Positions 25,724 to 35,200 of a DNA stretch of 64,000 bases are shown here, in pieces. The translations under genes and the position numbers were made by a program. Below the pieces are notes generated by a model that was not told the origin of the DNA, ran no database searches, and saw nothing but the letters and a program-made list of their open reading frames with translations. How positions within the stretch are numbered: the first letter of the stretch is position 1; the number at the start of each line of letters is the position of its first letter. Source of the stretch: Chloroflexota bacterium (GTDB lineage: Bacteria; Chloroflexota; Chloroflexia; Chloroflexales; Herpetosiphonaceae); NCBI GenBank assembly GCA_020161265.1, contig JAIUOC010000006.1:310001-374000 (forward strand), read 5' to 3'.

Positions 25724-26230
25724 CTAGGCTTCGGTGCTCGCAACTTCGGCAGCTTCGGCTGCGGGCTGAACACTACCTTCACCATTTTCACCTTCGACCA
25801 CCACATTGATGTGTGGTTCGAGACCAGCGAGCAACCGCACGCCGATTGAATACACACCAGTGCGCTTGATTGGCTCGTCGAGTTGGATTTTGCGGCGATC
25901 AACTTCTTGACCGATGGCTGCTTGCAATTTTTCAGCAATGTCTGAGCTGGTTACTGAACCATACAAGCGATCTTGTTCGCCCACTTTGGTGACGAACTTC
26001 AAGGTTACGCCATTGATGCTGTCGGCCAAACCGCGTAATTCTTCACGTTGTTTAGCTTCGAGTTTGCGTTGTTTGGCCAAGCGTTCTTCAGCTTGCTTGA
26101 TCAAACCAGGTGTTGCAAACACAGCCAGCTTCTTTGGCAATAAATAATTGCGACCGTAGCCACCAGATACTTCTTTGATGTCGCCCGCAGTACCAAGGTG
26201 TTCGACATCTTGAATCAACAGAACCTTCAC
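25724..26230 (-). CDS. rplI: 50S ribosomal protein L9
   Basis: L9 binds domain V of 23S rRNA and bridges out from the L1 stalk side of the large subunit. The N-terminal domain is textbook (MKVLLIQDVEHLGTAGDI, VSGGYGRNYLLPKKLA), followed by the long helix and the C-terminal domain (EQDRLYGSVTSSDIA, LDEPIKRTGVYSIGVRL). The start is GTG with AAAGGAG 7 nt upstream. A ~20-residue Ala/Glu-rich tail extends it to 168 residues, beyond the usual ~150. Confidence 0.97.
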   Translation of the reverse strand: MKVLLIQDVEHLGTAGDIKEVSGGYGRNYLLPKKLAVFATPGLIKQAEERLAKQRKLEAKQREELRGLADSINGVTLKFVTKVGEQDRLYGSVTSSDIAEKLQAAIGQEVDRRKIQLDEPIKRTGVYSIGVRLLAGLEPHINVVVEGENGEGSVQPAAEAAEVASTEA

Positions 26231-26639
26231 GGAATAGCTCCTTTAGTTTAGCGGTGCTGGTGCCCGCCACATCTGCGGGCTTGTATTTACAACCCTCATC
26301 AGGTGAGGGAGCATACCATGAGAATAGCCCCAAATTTGGGGCTGCGCGTTATCTTACCATAGATCATAATTTCTCGTCAAAGTCTTTTAGAAGGATGAAT
26401 TATGAATTATGAGGGATGAAATCCTTTGAACTTTGATCATTCATCCTGCATAATTTATAAATTGACCACATCGTTGATAGTTTTCTTCATCCCTCATCCT
26501 TTCGACGTTGATAGTTTTCTTCATCCTTCATCCCTCATCCTTCATCCTTCTGGCTATTCCCTCGCCTAAACGTCTATGGTAAAATTAAGTTGCTTCCGCA
26601 TTTGCGCCCATCGCCAAAGGATTGTTTAGGAGTGCAGCT
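26231..26639. other. Intergenic region with hairpins and ATCC-rich repeats
   Basis: I see no gene. The rplI side holds stacked inverted repeats: GCCCGC/GCGGGC (26262-26280), CCCTCATC/GGTGAGGG (26293-26310) and a perfect 18-bp palindrome AGCCCCAAATTTGGGGCT (26326-26343). These would lie in the rplI leader. The other half is low-complexity CATCCTTCATCCCT sequence, including a 34-nt unit beginning GTTGATAGTTTTCTTCATCC repeated at 26473 and 26507. TAAAAT at 26580-26585 is a possible -10 for the PAS-STAS gene. Confidence 0.5.
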
Positions 26640-28643
26640 ATGGCCCAAGACCCGCCTTCATCTGTCGATTTAGCTGCTCGGCTGGCTCAGCTTGAACGTG
26701 AAAATCGCATTTTACAGGCCATGCTCGACACGGTGCCTGATGCGATTGTGTTTAAAAATGCTGATCTCACGATTGAGTATGCCAATCGCGCTTTTCGCGA
26801 ATGGTTTGGCTTGCCGCTTGAGCAGTTTCATGTAGCCGATGATCGTTCGGGCGATGATGCCTATGCCTCAGAATATCAAAGCCACGATCGCCAAGTTTTG
26901 CGCAGTGGCCTTGGCAGCGAGTTTGAAGAGCGCTCGAATGCGCCCGATGGCTCGTTGATTACCACCCGTAGCATCAAACAACCAGTGCGTGAGGCCAACC
27001 AAGTCATTGGTTTGGTGGCAGTGTTGCGCGATGTCACCAGCGCGGCCCAAGCTTCGCGCTCACTGACCGAAACCCAAGCCCGACTTTCACGGATTATCTC
27101 GAATGTGCCTGGCATGGTTTTTCAGTTTGTGCTGCATCCCGATGGCACAAGCGAGTTTCCCTACGTGAGCGAGGGCATTCGCCAAGCCTTTGGGATTGAT
27201 CCAGAACGCCTGACTTCGGAGCGCGATGCCCTTTATAACTGGATTCACCCCGAAGATCAGCCAGAATTTATTCGTTCATTTGTCGAATCGGGGCAACTGC
27301 TCGAGCCATGGCAATGGGAAGGTCGAGTGGTCTATGATGGCGTTGTGCGCTGGGTACGCGGTGCTTCGCGGCCAACTCGCACCGAGGCTGGCGATATTTT
27401 GTGGGATGGCGTGTTGATGGATATTACCTTGCAACGCGAAAATGAAGCTGCGTTGCGCCGCCTGCAAAATCGTTTGCAACAATTTCTCGATGCCACGCCT
27501 GTTGGGTTGTATGTGGTCGAGCCTGATGGTAAGCCCTATTATGCCAATGCCAAAGCCCAAGAGTTGCTCGGCCAACAAGTGATGCTGCCAGTCAGCCAGC
27601 AAACCGAGACCTATCGCACCTACAAAATTGGCAGCGAAACGCTTTATCCGCGCGAAGAGTTGCCAACCCAACGCGCCCTCAAGGGCGAAATGGTGCACCT
27701 TGATGATCTCGAATTTCGTTATGCTGATAGACCTGCAACCGCGATTGAGGTTTATGCTCGCCCGATTTACGACCCCAATGATCAAATTGAATATGCCATC
27801 GCGACCTTTTTCGATATTACCGAGCGCCGCCAAATTGCCCAAGAGCTGTTCGATTGGCGGCAACGCTTCGATTTGATCATGTCAACTGTCGAGTTGGTGA
27901 TGTACGATTACGATGTTACCAACAATAAAATTGAATGGAGCGATTCGGTCACCAAGATTTTGGGCTATCCCAAGGCCGAATTTAGCCTGAGCCTTGATGC
28001 ATGGGCTGCTGGTTTACACCCCGACGATGCGCCAGAAGCCTTACGCATGCTCGAAATTGCCCAAGAAAATTGTAGTACCTACGCGGTTGAATATCGCTTT
28101 TTACACCATTCTGGTCATTGGCTCTGGCTCTTAGATCGTGGTTTCTTTATTCCAAACAACGATGGTGTGGCAATCCGTATGTTGGGCTTGGTGCAAGATA
28201 TTACTGAACGCAAACAAGCTGAAGTGATGCGCGAACAAATGCAGGGTCAAATTATTGAAGCTCAAGCTGCCGCGCTACGCGAACTTTCCACGCCATTAAT
28301 CCCAATCAACGATCGCACGGTAATTATGCCGTTGATTGGCTCGATTGATTCGGCACGGGCGACCCAAATTGTCGAATCGTTGCTGCAAGGTGTGAGCCAA
28401 ATGAATGCTGGCGTGGTGATTCTCGACTTAACTGGGGTTCCAGTCGTCGATACCCAAGTGGCTAGTGCTTTGTTGCAAGCGGCGCGGGCGGTGCGTTTGC
28501 TGGGCGCTGAGGTGGTATTAACCGGAATTCGCCCAGAAATTGCTCAAACTTTGGTTAGCTTGGGCATTAGTTTGGGTGATGTTGTGACCTTGAGCAATTT
28601 GCAAAGTGGGATCGAACGCGCCTTGAATCGACGTTTATCCTAA
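26640..28643 (+). CDS. PAS-repeat protein with RsbR-type STAS domain
   Basis: The 667-residue soluble protein has an N-terminal helix and about four PAS folds, each ending in motifs such as VLRDVTSAAQ, VLMDITLQRENE, TFFDITERRQ and LVQDITERKQ. A C-terminal STAS domain (~550-660) follows. The STAS part matches RsbR of the Bacillus stressosome, including both threonines phosphorylated there (VVDTQVA and PEIAQTLVSLGI). It should sense a ligand or redox signal through PAS and relay it to an RsbT-like kinase, but no rsbS or rsbT is adjacent. Start ATG 26640 has AGGAG 7 nt upstream. Confidence 0.88.
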   Translation: MAQDPPSSVDLAARLAQLERENRILQAMLDTVPDAIVFKNADLTIEYANRAFREWFGLPLEQFHVADDRSGDDAYASEYQSHDRQVLRSGLGSEFEERSNAPDGSLITTRSIKQPVREANQVIGLVAVLRDVTSAAQASRSLTETQARLSRIISNVPGMVFQFVLHPDGTSEFPYVSEGIRQAFGIDPERLTSERDALYNWIHPEDQPEFIRSFVESGQLLEPWQWEGRVVYDGVVRWVRGASRPTRTEAGDILWDGVLMDITLQRENEAALRRLQNRLQQFLDATPVGLYVVEPDGKPYYANAKAQELLGQQVMLPVSQQTETYRTYKIGSETLYPREELPTQRALKGEMVHLDDLEFRYADRPATAIEVYARPIYDPNDQIEYAIATFFDITERRQIAQELFDWRQRFDLIMSTVELVMYDYDVTNNKIEWSDSVTKILGYPKAEFSLSLDAWAAGLHPDDAPEALRMLEIAQENCSTYAVEYRFLHHSGHWLWLLDRGFFIPNNDGVAIRMLGLVQDITERKQAEVMREQMQGQIIEAQAAALRELSTPLIPINDRTVIMPLIGSIDSARATQIVESLLQGVSQMNAGVVILDLTGVPVVDTQVASALLQAARAVRLLGAEVVLTGIRPEIAQTLVSLGISLGDVVTLSNLQSGIERALNRRLS

Positions 28644-28657
28644 GCGAGGGGGTTTGT

Positions 28658-29209
28658 ATCAACCCTGAAACTGAAATTTGGGCAACTGAATTAGCGGCGG
28701 CGATCGCCCACACCATTCAAGCACATACTTTTCAAGCGCGAACACCGCAAAATCAAGTGCGTTTATGGGATGGTCGCACGCCGTATGCCATGCACCCAAT
28801 TTGGTGTGCCATGAGCATCTTGGCCGAACCCTTGTTGCCTGAAACGACCCGTCGCGTAGGCTCGATTGTGCTGCTCTGGCACGATTTGCTTGAAGATACC
28901 AGCGCTGATTTGTTGGAAAACACTCCTGAACAAGTGCGTCAACTGGTACAAGAAATGACTTTCGATGATTTTGATCATGAAATGCGTGATCTGTGGCAGC
29001 GCAGCGATTTGACCAAATTGTTTAAGCTTTACGACAAAACCTCGCAATTTTTTGATGCAATTTGGCTACGCGATGCCCGTTATGCCCAATTACTCCAGCA
29101 TACCCAGCAATTAACTAGCTTTGTGCGCGAAACCTATGGCGAATTGAATATCGTCAAAGTAGCCCAAGCCTTGGCTGTGCCACGCGTTACAGCTGCACAA
29201 TCAGGTTAG
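28658..29209 (+). CDS. HD-domain phosphohydrolase-like protein, probable non-canonical ATC start
   Basis: The protein shows an HD-type metal site: RTPYAMHPIWCAM (first His), LLWHDLLEDTS (His-Asp and Glu-Asp) and KLYDKTSQF (last Asp), as in RelA/SpoT-type hydrolases. The first standard start, GTG 28757, would cut off a clearly coding N-terminal helix (TELAAAIAHTIQAHTFQA). The frame is open back to 28580, yet no ATG, GTG or TTG occurs before 28757. GAGGGGG (28646-28652) lies 5 nt before an in-frame ATC at 28658, the likeliest start (183 residues). The kinase-like gene follows 2 nt after the stop. Confidence 0.75.
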   Translation: MNPETEIWATELAAAIAHTIQAHTFQARTPQNQVRLWDGRTPYAMHPIWCAMSILAEPLLPETTRRVGSIVLLWHDLLEDTSADLLENTPEQVRQLVQEMTFDDFDHEMRDLWQRSDLTKLFKLYDKTSQFFDAIWLRDARYAQLLQHTQQLTSFVRETYGELNIVKVAQALAVPRVTAAQSG

Positions 29210-29211
29210 TT

Positions 29212-30186
29212 ATGGATCAACGCTTGCGCGAAGTGCTCGAATATTTGGCCAAGCAATCGTTGGTCGAGCCAACTCGTTGGCAGCATTGGCAGTTAACCCC
29301 GATTGCTGGTGGCGCGAACAATCGGGTCTATCGAGCGCAATCTACCCATGCCGATTATGCGATTAAGTGGACGATTCGTGATGAGCGTCGCCGCGCATGG
29401 CGTGAGTATCAAGCGCTCCAGATAGTGGCTGAGTTTGATCGTTCGCTGGCTCCGCAGGCAGTTTGGCTTGATGAAGCCAATTTTGCCCAGCCAGTTGTGG
29501 TGCAAACCTGGATCGATTTTCCATCGTTGACGAGCATTCCCCAGGATTCGGCTCAATGGCAAGGCTTAATTGCCCACTACTGGGCGCTTCGCCAAATAAC
29601 CCAAACATCAACCACGCTTGAACTACCCAAAGCAACCCTCAATATGACCAGTGTGGCTGATGGCAAGGCTTTGATCGAGCAACATTGCGCCAAAATTCCG
29701 ACTGATCAATTGCCGATTGCGGTCGAAAATCTATTAATCTGGCTAGAAACTTGGGCTGCACCTGAGTTGCCTTGCCCGCCAATGAGTTTATGTCGGGTTG
29801 ACAGCAATTGGCGCAATTTTTTGGCAACACCCACAGGCTTTGTCGCGGTCGATTGGGAAAACGCAGGCTGGGGCGATCCAAACTTTGATATTGTTGATCT
29901 GATGACCCATCCGGCCTATGCTGAGGTGCCGACTGAGCATTGGCCTTGGTTTGTGCAGGCCTATTGTGGCTTTGGCAACGACCCACAGGCTGCCCAGCGA
30001 ATTGAGATTTATCGCACGTTGATGCTGATTTGGTGGGTTGTGCGTTGGCAACGGTATCTCTATGAAGTGCCACGCGGCTTGGATGAGCGACTGGTACAAC
30101 GCCCGCCAGCTTGGTTGATTACGGCTCAAGCCAATTATCAACGCTATTTAAATCTAGCCCAACAGGCTATCAATCAATGGAGGTAA
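29212..30186 (+). CDS. Aminoglycoside/choline-kinase-fold phosphotransferase
   Basis: This 324-residue protein has the eukaryotic-kinase-like fold of the APH/choline kinase group: ITPIAGGANNRVYRA-type nucleotide loop (residues ~24-38), YAIKWTIRDERRRAWREY with the Lys, a catalytic loop reading CRVDSNWRNFL, and VAVDWENAGWGDPNFDIVDL replacing the DFG segment. The Brenner motif is divergent (no HGD), but Asp and Asn are kept, so it may still be active. The substrate is unknown. It starts 2 nt after the HD gene and is followed at once by a DUF1801 gene, making a three-gene unit. Confidence 0.82.
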   Translation: MDQRLREVLEYLAKQSLVEPTRWQHWQLTPIAGGANNRVYRAQSTHADYAIKWTIRDERRRAWREYQALQIVAEFDRSLAPQAVWLDEANFAQPVVVQTWIDFPSLTSIPQDSAQWQGLIAHYWALRQITQTSTTLELPKATLNMTSVADGKALIEQHCAKIPTDQLPIAVENLLIWLETWAAPELPCPPMSLCRVDSNWRNFLATPTGFVAVDWENAGWGDPNFDIVDLMTHPAYAEVPTEHWPWFVQAYCGFGNDPQAAQRIEIYRTLMLIWWVVRWQRYLYEVPRGLDERLVQRPPAWLITAQANYQRYLNLAQQAINQWR

Positions 30187-30189
30187 TCG

Positions 30190-30630
30190 ATGCAAAGCAA
30201 AGCTACGACTGTCGAGCAATATCTGGCAGAGTTGGCTCCTGAGCGCTACAGCGTGATCGAGCCAGTGCGCCAATTGATCTTGCAGCATTTGCCCGAGGGC
30301 TATGTTGAAACCTGCAATTGGGGCATGTTGAGCTATGAAATACCCTTGGAGCGCTTTCCCAATACCTACAATCGCCAACCGTTGAGCTATGTCGCTTTGG
30401 CCGCCCAGAAAAATTATAATTCGTTATATCTAATGCCTGTCGCCTACGATGAACCCTATGCGGCGTGGTTGCAGCAGCAATTTAGCCAAGCAGGCAAAAA
30501 ATTCGATATGGGCAAATCGTGTTTGCGCTTTCGCAAATTCGAAGATTTGCTGCCCGATGTGCTAGCCCAAGTCATTCAGCGCTATTCGGTTGACGACTAT
30601 ATTGGCTATTATCGGGCGATGCGAGGATAA
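30190..30630 (+). CDS. DUF1801 (YdhG-like) protein
   Basis: This 146-residue soluble protein has the DUF1801 pattern: TVEQYLAELAPERYSVIEPVRQLI, CNWGMLSYEIPLERFP, PLSYVALAAQKNYNSLYLMP, and FDMGKSCLRFRKFEDL near the end. Members include YdhG and Fra-like proteins and the molecular role is poorly known. It begins 3 nt after the upstream phosphotransferase with GGAGG just before ATG, and is the last gene of the small operon. Confidence 0.85.
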   Translation: MQSKATTVEQYLAELAPERYSVIEPVRQLILQHLPEGYVETCNWGMLSYEIPLERFPNTYNRQPLSYVALAAQKNYNSLYLMPVAYDEPYAAWLQQQFSQAGKKFDMGKSCLRFRKFEDLLPDVLAQVIQRYSVDDYIGYYRAMRG

Positions 30631-30872
30631 GTTGATGGATTAGGGATCAGGGGTCAGGGGCCAGGGATCAGGAGCTAGAAAGAAATTATGAATTTAACGC
30701 AGAGGCGCAGAGCAACCATGGCTATTGGCTGAAGGCTATAGGCATATTTTGGGGTATTTCAAACAATCGCCACCAGCCCATAGCCTTACTTTCCTTCGTG
30801 CTTTTCGTGTCCTTCGTGGTTCCAGATCTCCGACCCCTGACCCCTCGTTCCTTCGTGGAGCAATTCCATATA
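30631..30872. repeat. Composite of short dispersed repeats
   Basis: Between two convergent genes lie GGGATCAGGGGTCAGGGG-type units (30643-30670), CGCAGAGGCGCAGAG (30701-30715), and TTCGTGCTTTTCGTG/TTCGTGTCCTTCGTGG units (30793-30821), followed by inverted CGACCCCTGACCCC (30830-30845). The outer GGGGTCAGGGG and CCCCTGACCCC blocks are inverted copies. The same families occur in three other gaps of this window. Confidence 0.65.
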
Positions 30873-30875
30873 AAA

Positions 30876-31742
30876 TTAGCGTGGCGGAGCTTGCATTTGC
30901 TCAAACCGATCAGCTTGGCCTGTTTCAGCGTCGCTCAAATCGAGCGCGATTGGAAAGCCAGCGGTGTAGCCATCGTTAGTTTTACTTAAGCTAAGTAGCA
31001 TTTGCTCGCCACCATTGGCGTAGTGCATATCGTTTTCGTTGGTGGTATCACGTTGGCTGCCAGCTTTGTAGGGTGCATTTGCCAAAATTTCATTGGTCAA
31101 GGTAGTATCGAAATAAAATTGCGAAGTAAATTCATAGGCTTCGTTGGTGCTGCTGGTAGTGCGAATTTTGACGTGAATATGCACGGTGCGCCCTTGATAC
31201 CAGCCTGGAAAGATTGTGGTAAAGCTGGCATCGCCATTGGCATCGGTTATTTGGTAGCCGCGCAAAAACTTTAAGCCCTCAGTTTGAAAGCCTGCATCAG
31301 TCACCCCCGAATAAATTCCTTCTGCATCGCATTGCCAAATATCGACCATCGCCCCCGCCAAGGCCGTACAAGCGTTGCTGCTAATTTGCGAAACGTTGAT
31401 ATTGAGGGTCAGCGGCACGCCTGCTCGTAGCGAATTATCCGATGGCTCGCTGCGAATATCCGAGCGATTGAGTTGTTCATCGACAAAATATGGCCCAACT
31501 GTCATCTCGGGTTTGACCACACACGATGGCAAACTGGCAATGCTGGTTGCGGCAGTGGTGGCAGTTGGTACAGCGGTTGCGGCGCTTGTGCCAGTTGTGG
31601 CGGTGGCTGCTGGTGCGGTGGTTGCGGTTGAGCTTTGGCTCCCACAGGCGGCCAACATCATGCCTGCGCCAACCGCTGAAAAAAGCTTGAGCGCCTCGCG
31701 GCGGCTTAAAATTCGGCCTACTGGAATATCATCATTGTCCAT
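30876..31742 (-). CDS. Intradiol ring-cleavage dioxygenase-like lipoprotein
   Basis: The 288-residue precursor starts with SRREALKLFSAVGAGMMLAAC, an export signal with a lipobox and a weak twin-Arg look, then a ~45-residue Ala/Thr-rich linker. The catalytic domain matches extracytoplasmic intradiol dioxygenase-like proteins: TVGPYFVDEQLNRSDIR (first Tyr ligand), VDIWQCDAEGIYSG, FLRGYQITDANGDASF (second Tyr), and GRTVHIHVKI (His ligands). Iron ligands thus appear intact. The substrate is unknown. GGAGCAGC precedes the ATG. Confidence 0.85.
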   Translation of the reverse strand: MDNDDIPVGRILSRREALKLFSAVGAGMMLAACGSQSSTATTAPAATATTGTSAATAVPTATTAATSIASLPSCVVKPEMTVGPYFVDEQLNRSDIRSEPSDNSLRAGVPLTLNINVSQISSNACTALAGAMVDIWQCDAEGIYSGVTDAGFQTEGLKFLRGYQITDANGDASFTTIFPGWYQGRTVHIHVKIRTTSSTNEAYEFTSQFYFDTTLTNEILANAPYKAGSQRDTTNENDMHYANGGEQMLLSLSKTNDGYTAGFPIALDLSDAETGQADRFEQMQAPPR

Positions 31743-31839
31743 CGTTGCTGCTCCTTCGTCGCTAAGAACTTTCCGCTTTGCAAGAGCTATTCTCAGGCGC
31801 GGCGATGAAGGATCGATGAAGATTCAACGCTGAAATTGT

Positions 31840-32220
31840 TTAGATTCGCTCACTCAATTGGCCGCCCAGCCAGCCTGCTAGCACGATTAGCCCAATGCCA
31901 AGCAGATGGCGGCGCTTTTGGGCGGCGGCGGGCAGTGGCTTGCCTAAGACTAAACGCCAATAAACCGCCACCAAGCTAAGGCTAACCACGGCGTGGCTAT
32001 TGATCCAAGTCAATTGCTGGCGAATCTGATCGAAGGCTAGGGCGGCGGCCAAAATCCCCGTCATCACTGCCAGCAAGCTGCTCCACCAACCGATTTTCAA
32101 GCACCAACGAGCGGTAATCGCCAGTTCGTGATGCGGGCGGCGCTCGTTCCAGAGGGTCAAAATTGAGCTAACCAGCAAGAGTGCAATTGGAAAATGAACT
32201 GCTTGGGGATGCAAACTCAT
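31840..32220 (-). CDS. DUF2231-type membrane protein
   Basis: The 126-residue protein starts SLHPQAVHFPIALLLVSSIL, the hallmark of DUF2231, and has about four membrane helices (~8-24, 43-63, 76-91, 106-120). Homologues are membrane proteins of unknown role with a conserved histidine pair near the N-terminus. Its ATG lies 2 nt beyond the stop of the histidine kinase gene, so the two are probably co-transcribed. Confidence 0.8.
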   Translation of the reverse strand: MSLHPQAVHFPIALLLVSSILTLWNERRPHHELAITARWCLKIGWWSSLLAVMTGILAAALAFDQIRQQLTWINSHAVVSLSLVAVYWRLVLGKPLPAAAQKRRHLLGIGLIVLAGWLGGQLSERI

Positions 32221-32222
32221 GC

Positions 32223-35200
32223 TTAGTTCTCCATATTATTGGCCAATTTGGCGCGGTTGTTCAGCAAAAAGCCGATGGTTTCGCCCAACACCTGCGATTC
32301 AAATGGCTTGGGCAGCACTGCATCAAACACATGGCGGCGCGTATCAAGATCGGGCGCATTCCAAACCGTCAGCAACATTGCTACCAACAGAGGGTCGCGG
32401 GTTTTCAGTAGTTCAGTCAAATCCCAAGCATTGATGTCGGTCAGGCCACTATCGGCGATCAAGGCATCAAAATCGCGGGCATAAGCCAAATCGAGCGCCA
32501 AGGTGCCGCTATCGGCGCAAACCACCGTATGCCCTAAACTTTCGAGCAAGCCCGCCAATGCCGATTGGACCCGCGTATCGCTTTCGACCACCAGAATTGT
32601 GCCACGTTGCAAGGCTTGTGCTCCGCCAACTTGCAGCGGATCGTTGGAAGTTTCGGGGCGCGGAATTGGGAACACCAGCGAGATTGTGCTGCCAGTGCCC
32701 ACTTCGCTTTGCACTGCGACCCGCCCACCATGATGCTGTACCACAATTGCATGGGTCATCGAAAGCCCTAGGCCGGTGCCATGCTCGCCTTTGGTGCTGA
32801 AAAATGGCTCCCACATGCGAATTTGGGTTTCTTCATCCATGCCAATGCCTGTGTCGCTGACTTCCATAATCACATCCTCGGCAACTTGCTCGGTGCGGAT
32901 CGTCAAAATTCCGCCTTTGGGCATGGCATCGGTCGCATTCAGCACAACATTGGTTAGCACTTCGCGCAAGGCAAACGGTGAACCATAAATTAATGGAATT
33001 TGGCCTTTTTCAATGCGGGTTTGAATCATGGTGCTGGCAGGGCGGCTGCGCCAACGTGGGCGAATCAGCTTAATCACATCATTAATAATTGTATTCAAAT
33101 CGACCATTTCATGATCTTCGGGCTGCTGAGCACGGGTAAATTGCTGAATCCGCTCAACCATGTGCCGACCATCACGCGCTGCTTGTTCGATCACCGCCAA
33201 GCCTTCGCGTTGCTCTTCGGGCGCTTCGATTAGCAATAATTGGGTGTGGCCCAAAATGCCCGCAATCAAATTATTGAAATCATGGGCGATGCCGCTGGAT
33301 AATTCACCTAAAGCCCGTAAGCGCTCGGTTTGTAGCAACACATCTTGGGCTTCTTGTTTGGCGCGGTAGGCTTGCTCAAGCTCCTGATACAGTTGCGCAT
33401 TGGAAATTGCCAAGGCCATGTGTCGCGCCAAAATTTGCAATAAATGCTGATGGGCTGGTGGAAAGGCATCAGGATCAAAGCTGGAAAGCACCAACACGCC
33501 CAGCCAGCGATCATCACGGCGCAAGGGAACCAACAAGGCGACCGCCAAGCCAATTTGGCGCAACTCGGCAGCGCGACTAACTGGCGATGAGTTCATAATC
33601 ATGCGATACGGCGGTGCATCGATCGGCCCAAAATCCTGCCAAATTTCCTGTGAAAGCACCAAGGTTTTATCGAGCAGGTCAACTTCGGCACGGCCAGTTT
33701 TCATCAACACGCTGAAAAAGCGGGTTTGCTCGGTTGCCAAGGCCACACAGGCCCAATCGTAGGGCACGACCCGCTCGATTTGCTGAGCGATGCGATGGCA
33801 AACCACCTCAAGGTTGAGGGTTGCGTTGAGCGTGGCGGTAATATTCGAAACTGCATTCAGTTGCTCAGTTTGTTGCTGGAGCGTGGTAATCAAATCGCGT
33901 TGTTCGAGGGCGATCGCTGCTTGCGAACAAATTGCTTCGGCAAAATTGATATTGCTCCGGCCAAAATAGCGCTCAGGTCGTTGATCAAACAGCGCCATCA
34001 AGCCCAAGGTGCCGTTGCGTCCAACCAGTGGGATGAGCAAGGCCGACACTAAGCCAGTTTCGAGCCAAAATGCGCTGGTGTTGGTGGCAGCATGACGGTC
34101 GTTATGATGATAGGCGCTGGCCGAGGTTTGGGTCAGCTGCTTCAAATCGGGAAAATACGTTAATAGCGCGGTTGCAATCACGTCAATTGAGCAATCTTTG
34201 GGCATTTGCCAGGCCAGCGGCTTAAGGCTTTGGCTGTGGGCATCATATTGAAACATAATTCCAACATTAGTTTGGAGCGCTTCACAGACCGTTTGCACCA
34301 ATTGATCAAGCAAATCTTCTTTTTGCGCTTGGTTGAAAATCCGATTGACATGACTCAGCATGGCGAGGCGTTGCTTTTCAGCGCGTTGAATATCAATTAA
34401 TAAACCACCGATCATGCTAATTAAGTAGTAAACACCTAATTCAAACACAATGCTGGCAAAGGCTACGCGGTCGTTGCCCATCGTACCAACGCGGCGCATG
34501 CGGCTGGTTTCATCGAGGAAAAATGAGAGTGCGATTAACATACTGCCGGTGGCTGAGAGCAACGCACCATCAAACCCATGGCGGGCAGTAAAGGCCACGA
34601 TTGGCAAGAGGAATAACACATTTAAAAATTGCACAGGAATATAGGCAACCCGATCAATACCCCAGCCGATCAGGCCGACGATCGTGAGCATAAAGATCAA
34701 TTGCAATACGTCGCTACGGGTGATGGTGCTGCGATGAATGCTGCGTTGCAAAGCGGCGGGCGTGCCAAACCAGCCACGGGTTGAAAGCCATGGCGTGCCT
34801 AAACGCAGCATTGGCAAGGTGATGATCAACGAACCCAAACTATTGGTGAGCCACATCAATGCTGTGGTTACCACCAATGAATGTTCCTCGATCCAGCCGA
34901 CTTGCCAGCCGACAATGCTCATACAAAATGCGCTAATCGCCGTGTTGAACAACACCCCACTGGCCAAAAAACCATTCAGGGCCGATTCGCGCGACATATC
35001 GTAGGGATACCGATACAGAATAAAAATGAGGGCTGGCAAGCCGCCTTGAGCCAACCAACCACCAACCAACAGTGCTAGCCACCCAACCTGATTAATGCCC
35101 GCAAACCATGCGATTAGCGCCATGCTGATGGCACTGCCAACAGCCCATGGTGTGCGCCACCACATAATGCCTGCTTGCACAACCCCTAAGGCTAAAATCC

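Noticed and set aside
26400-26560. Possible CRISPR-like array of ATCC-rich repeats
   Set aside because: Only about 1.6 copies of a 34-nt unit exist, without spacers of constant length and without cas genes.
27276-27863. Minus-strand frame of 195 codons inside the PAS-STAS gene
   Set aside because: The PAS motifs on the plus strand are clear. The antisense frame has no ribosome site or recognisable domain.
29212-30186. Calling the APH-fold gene an antibiotic resistance gene
   Set aside because: The catalytic loop is divergent and the context is housekeeping; the fold is shared with many metabolic kinases.
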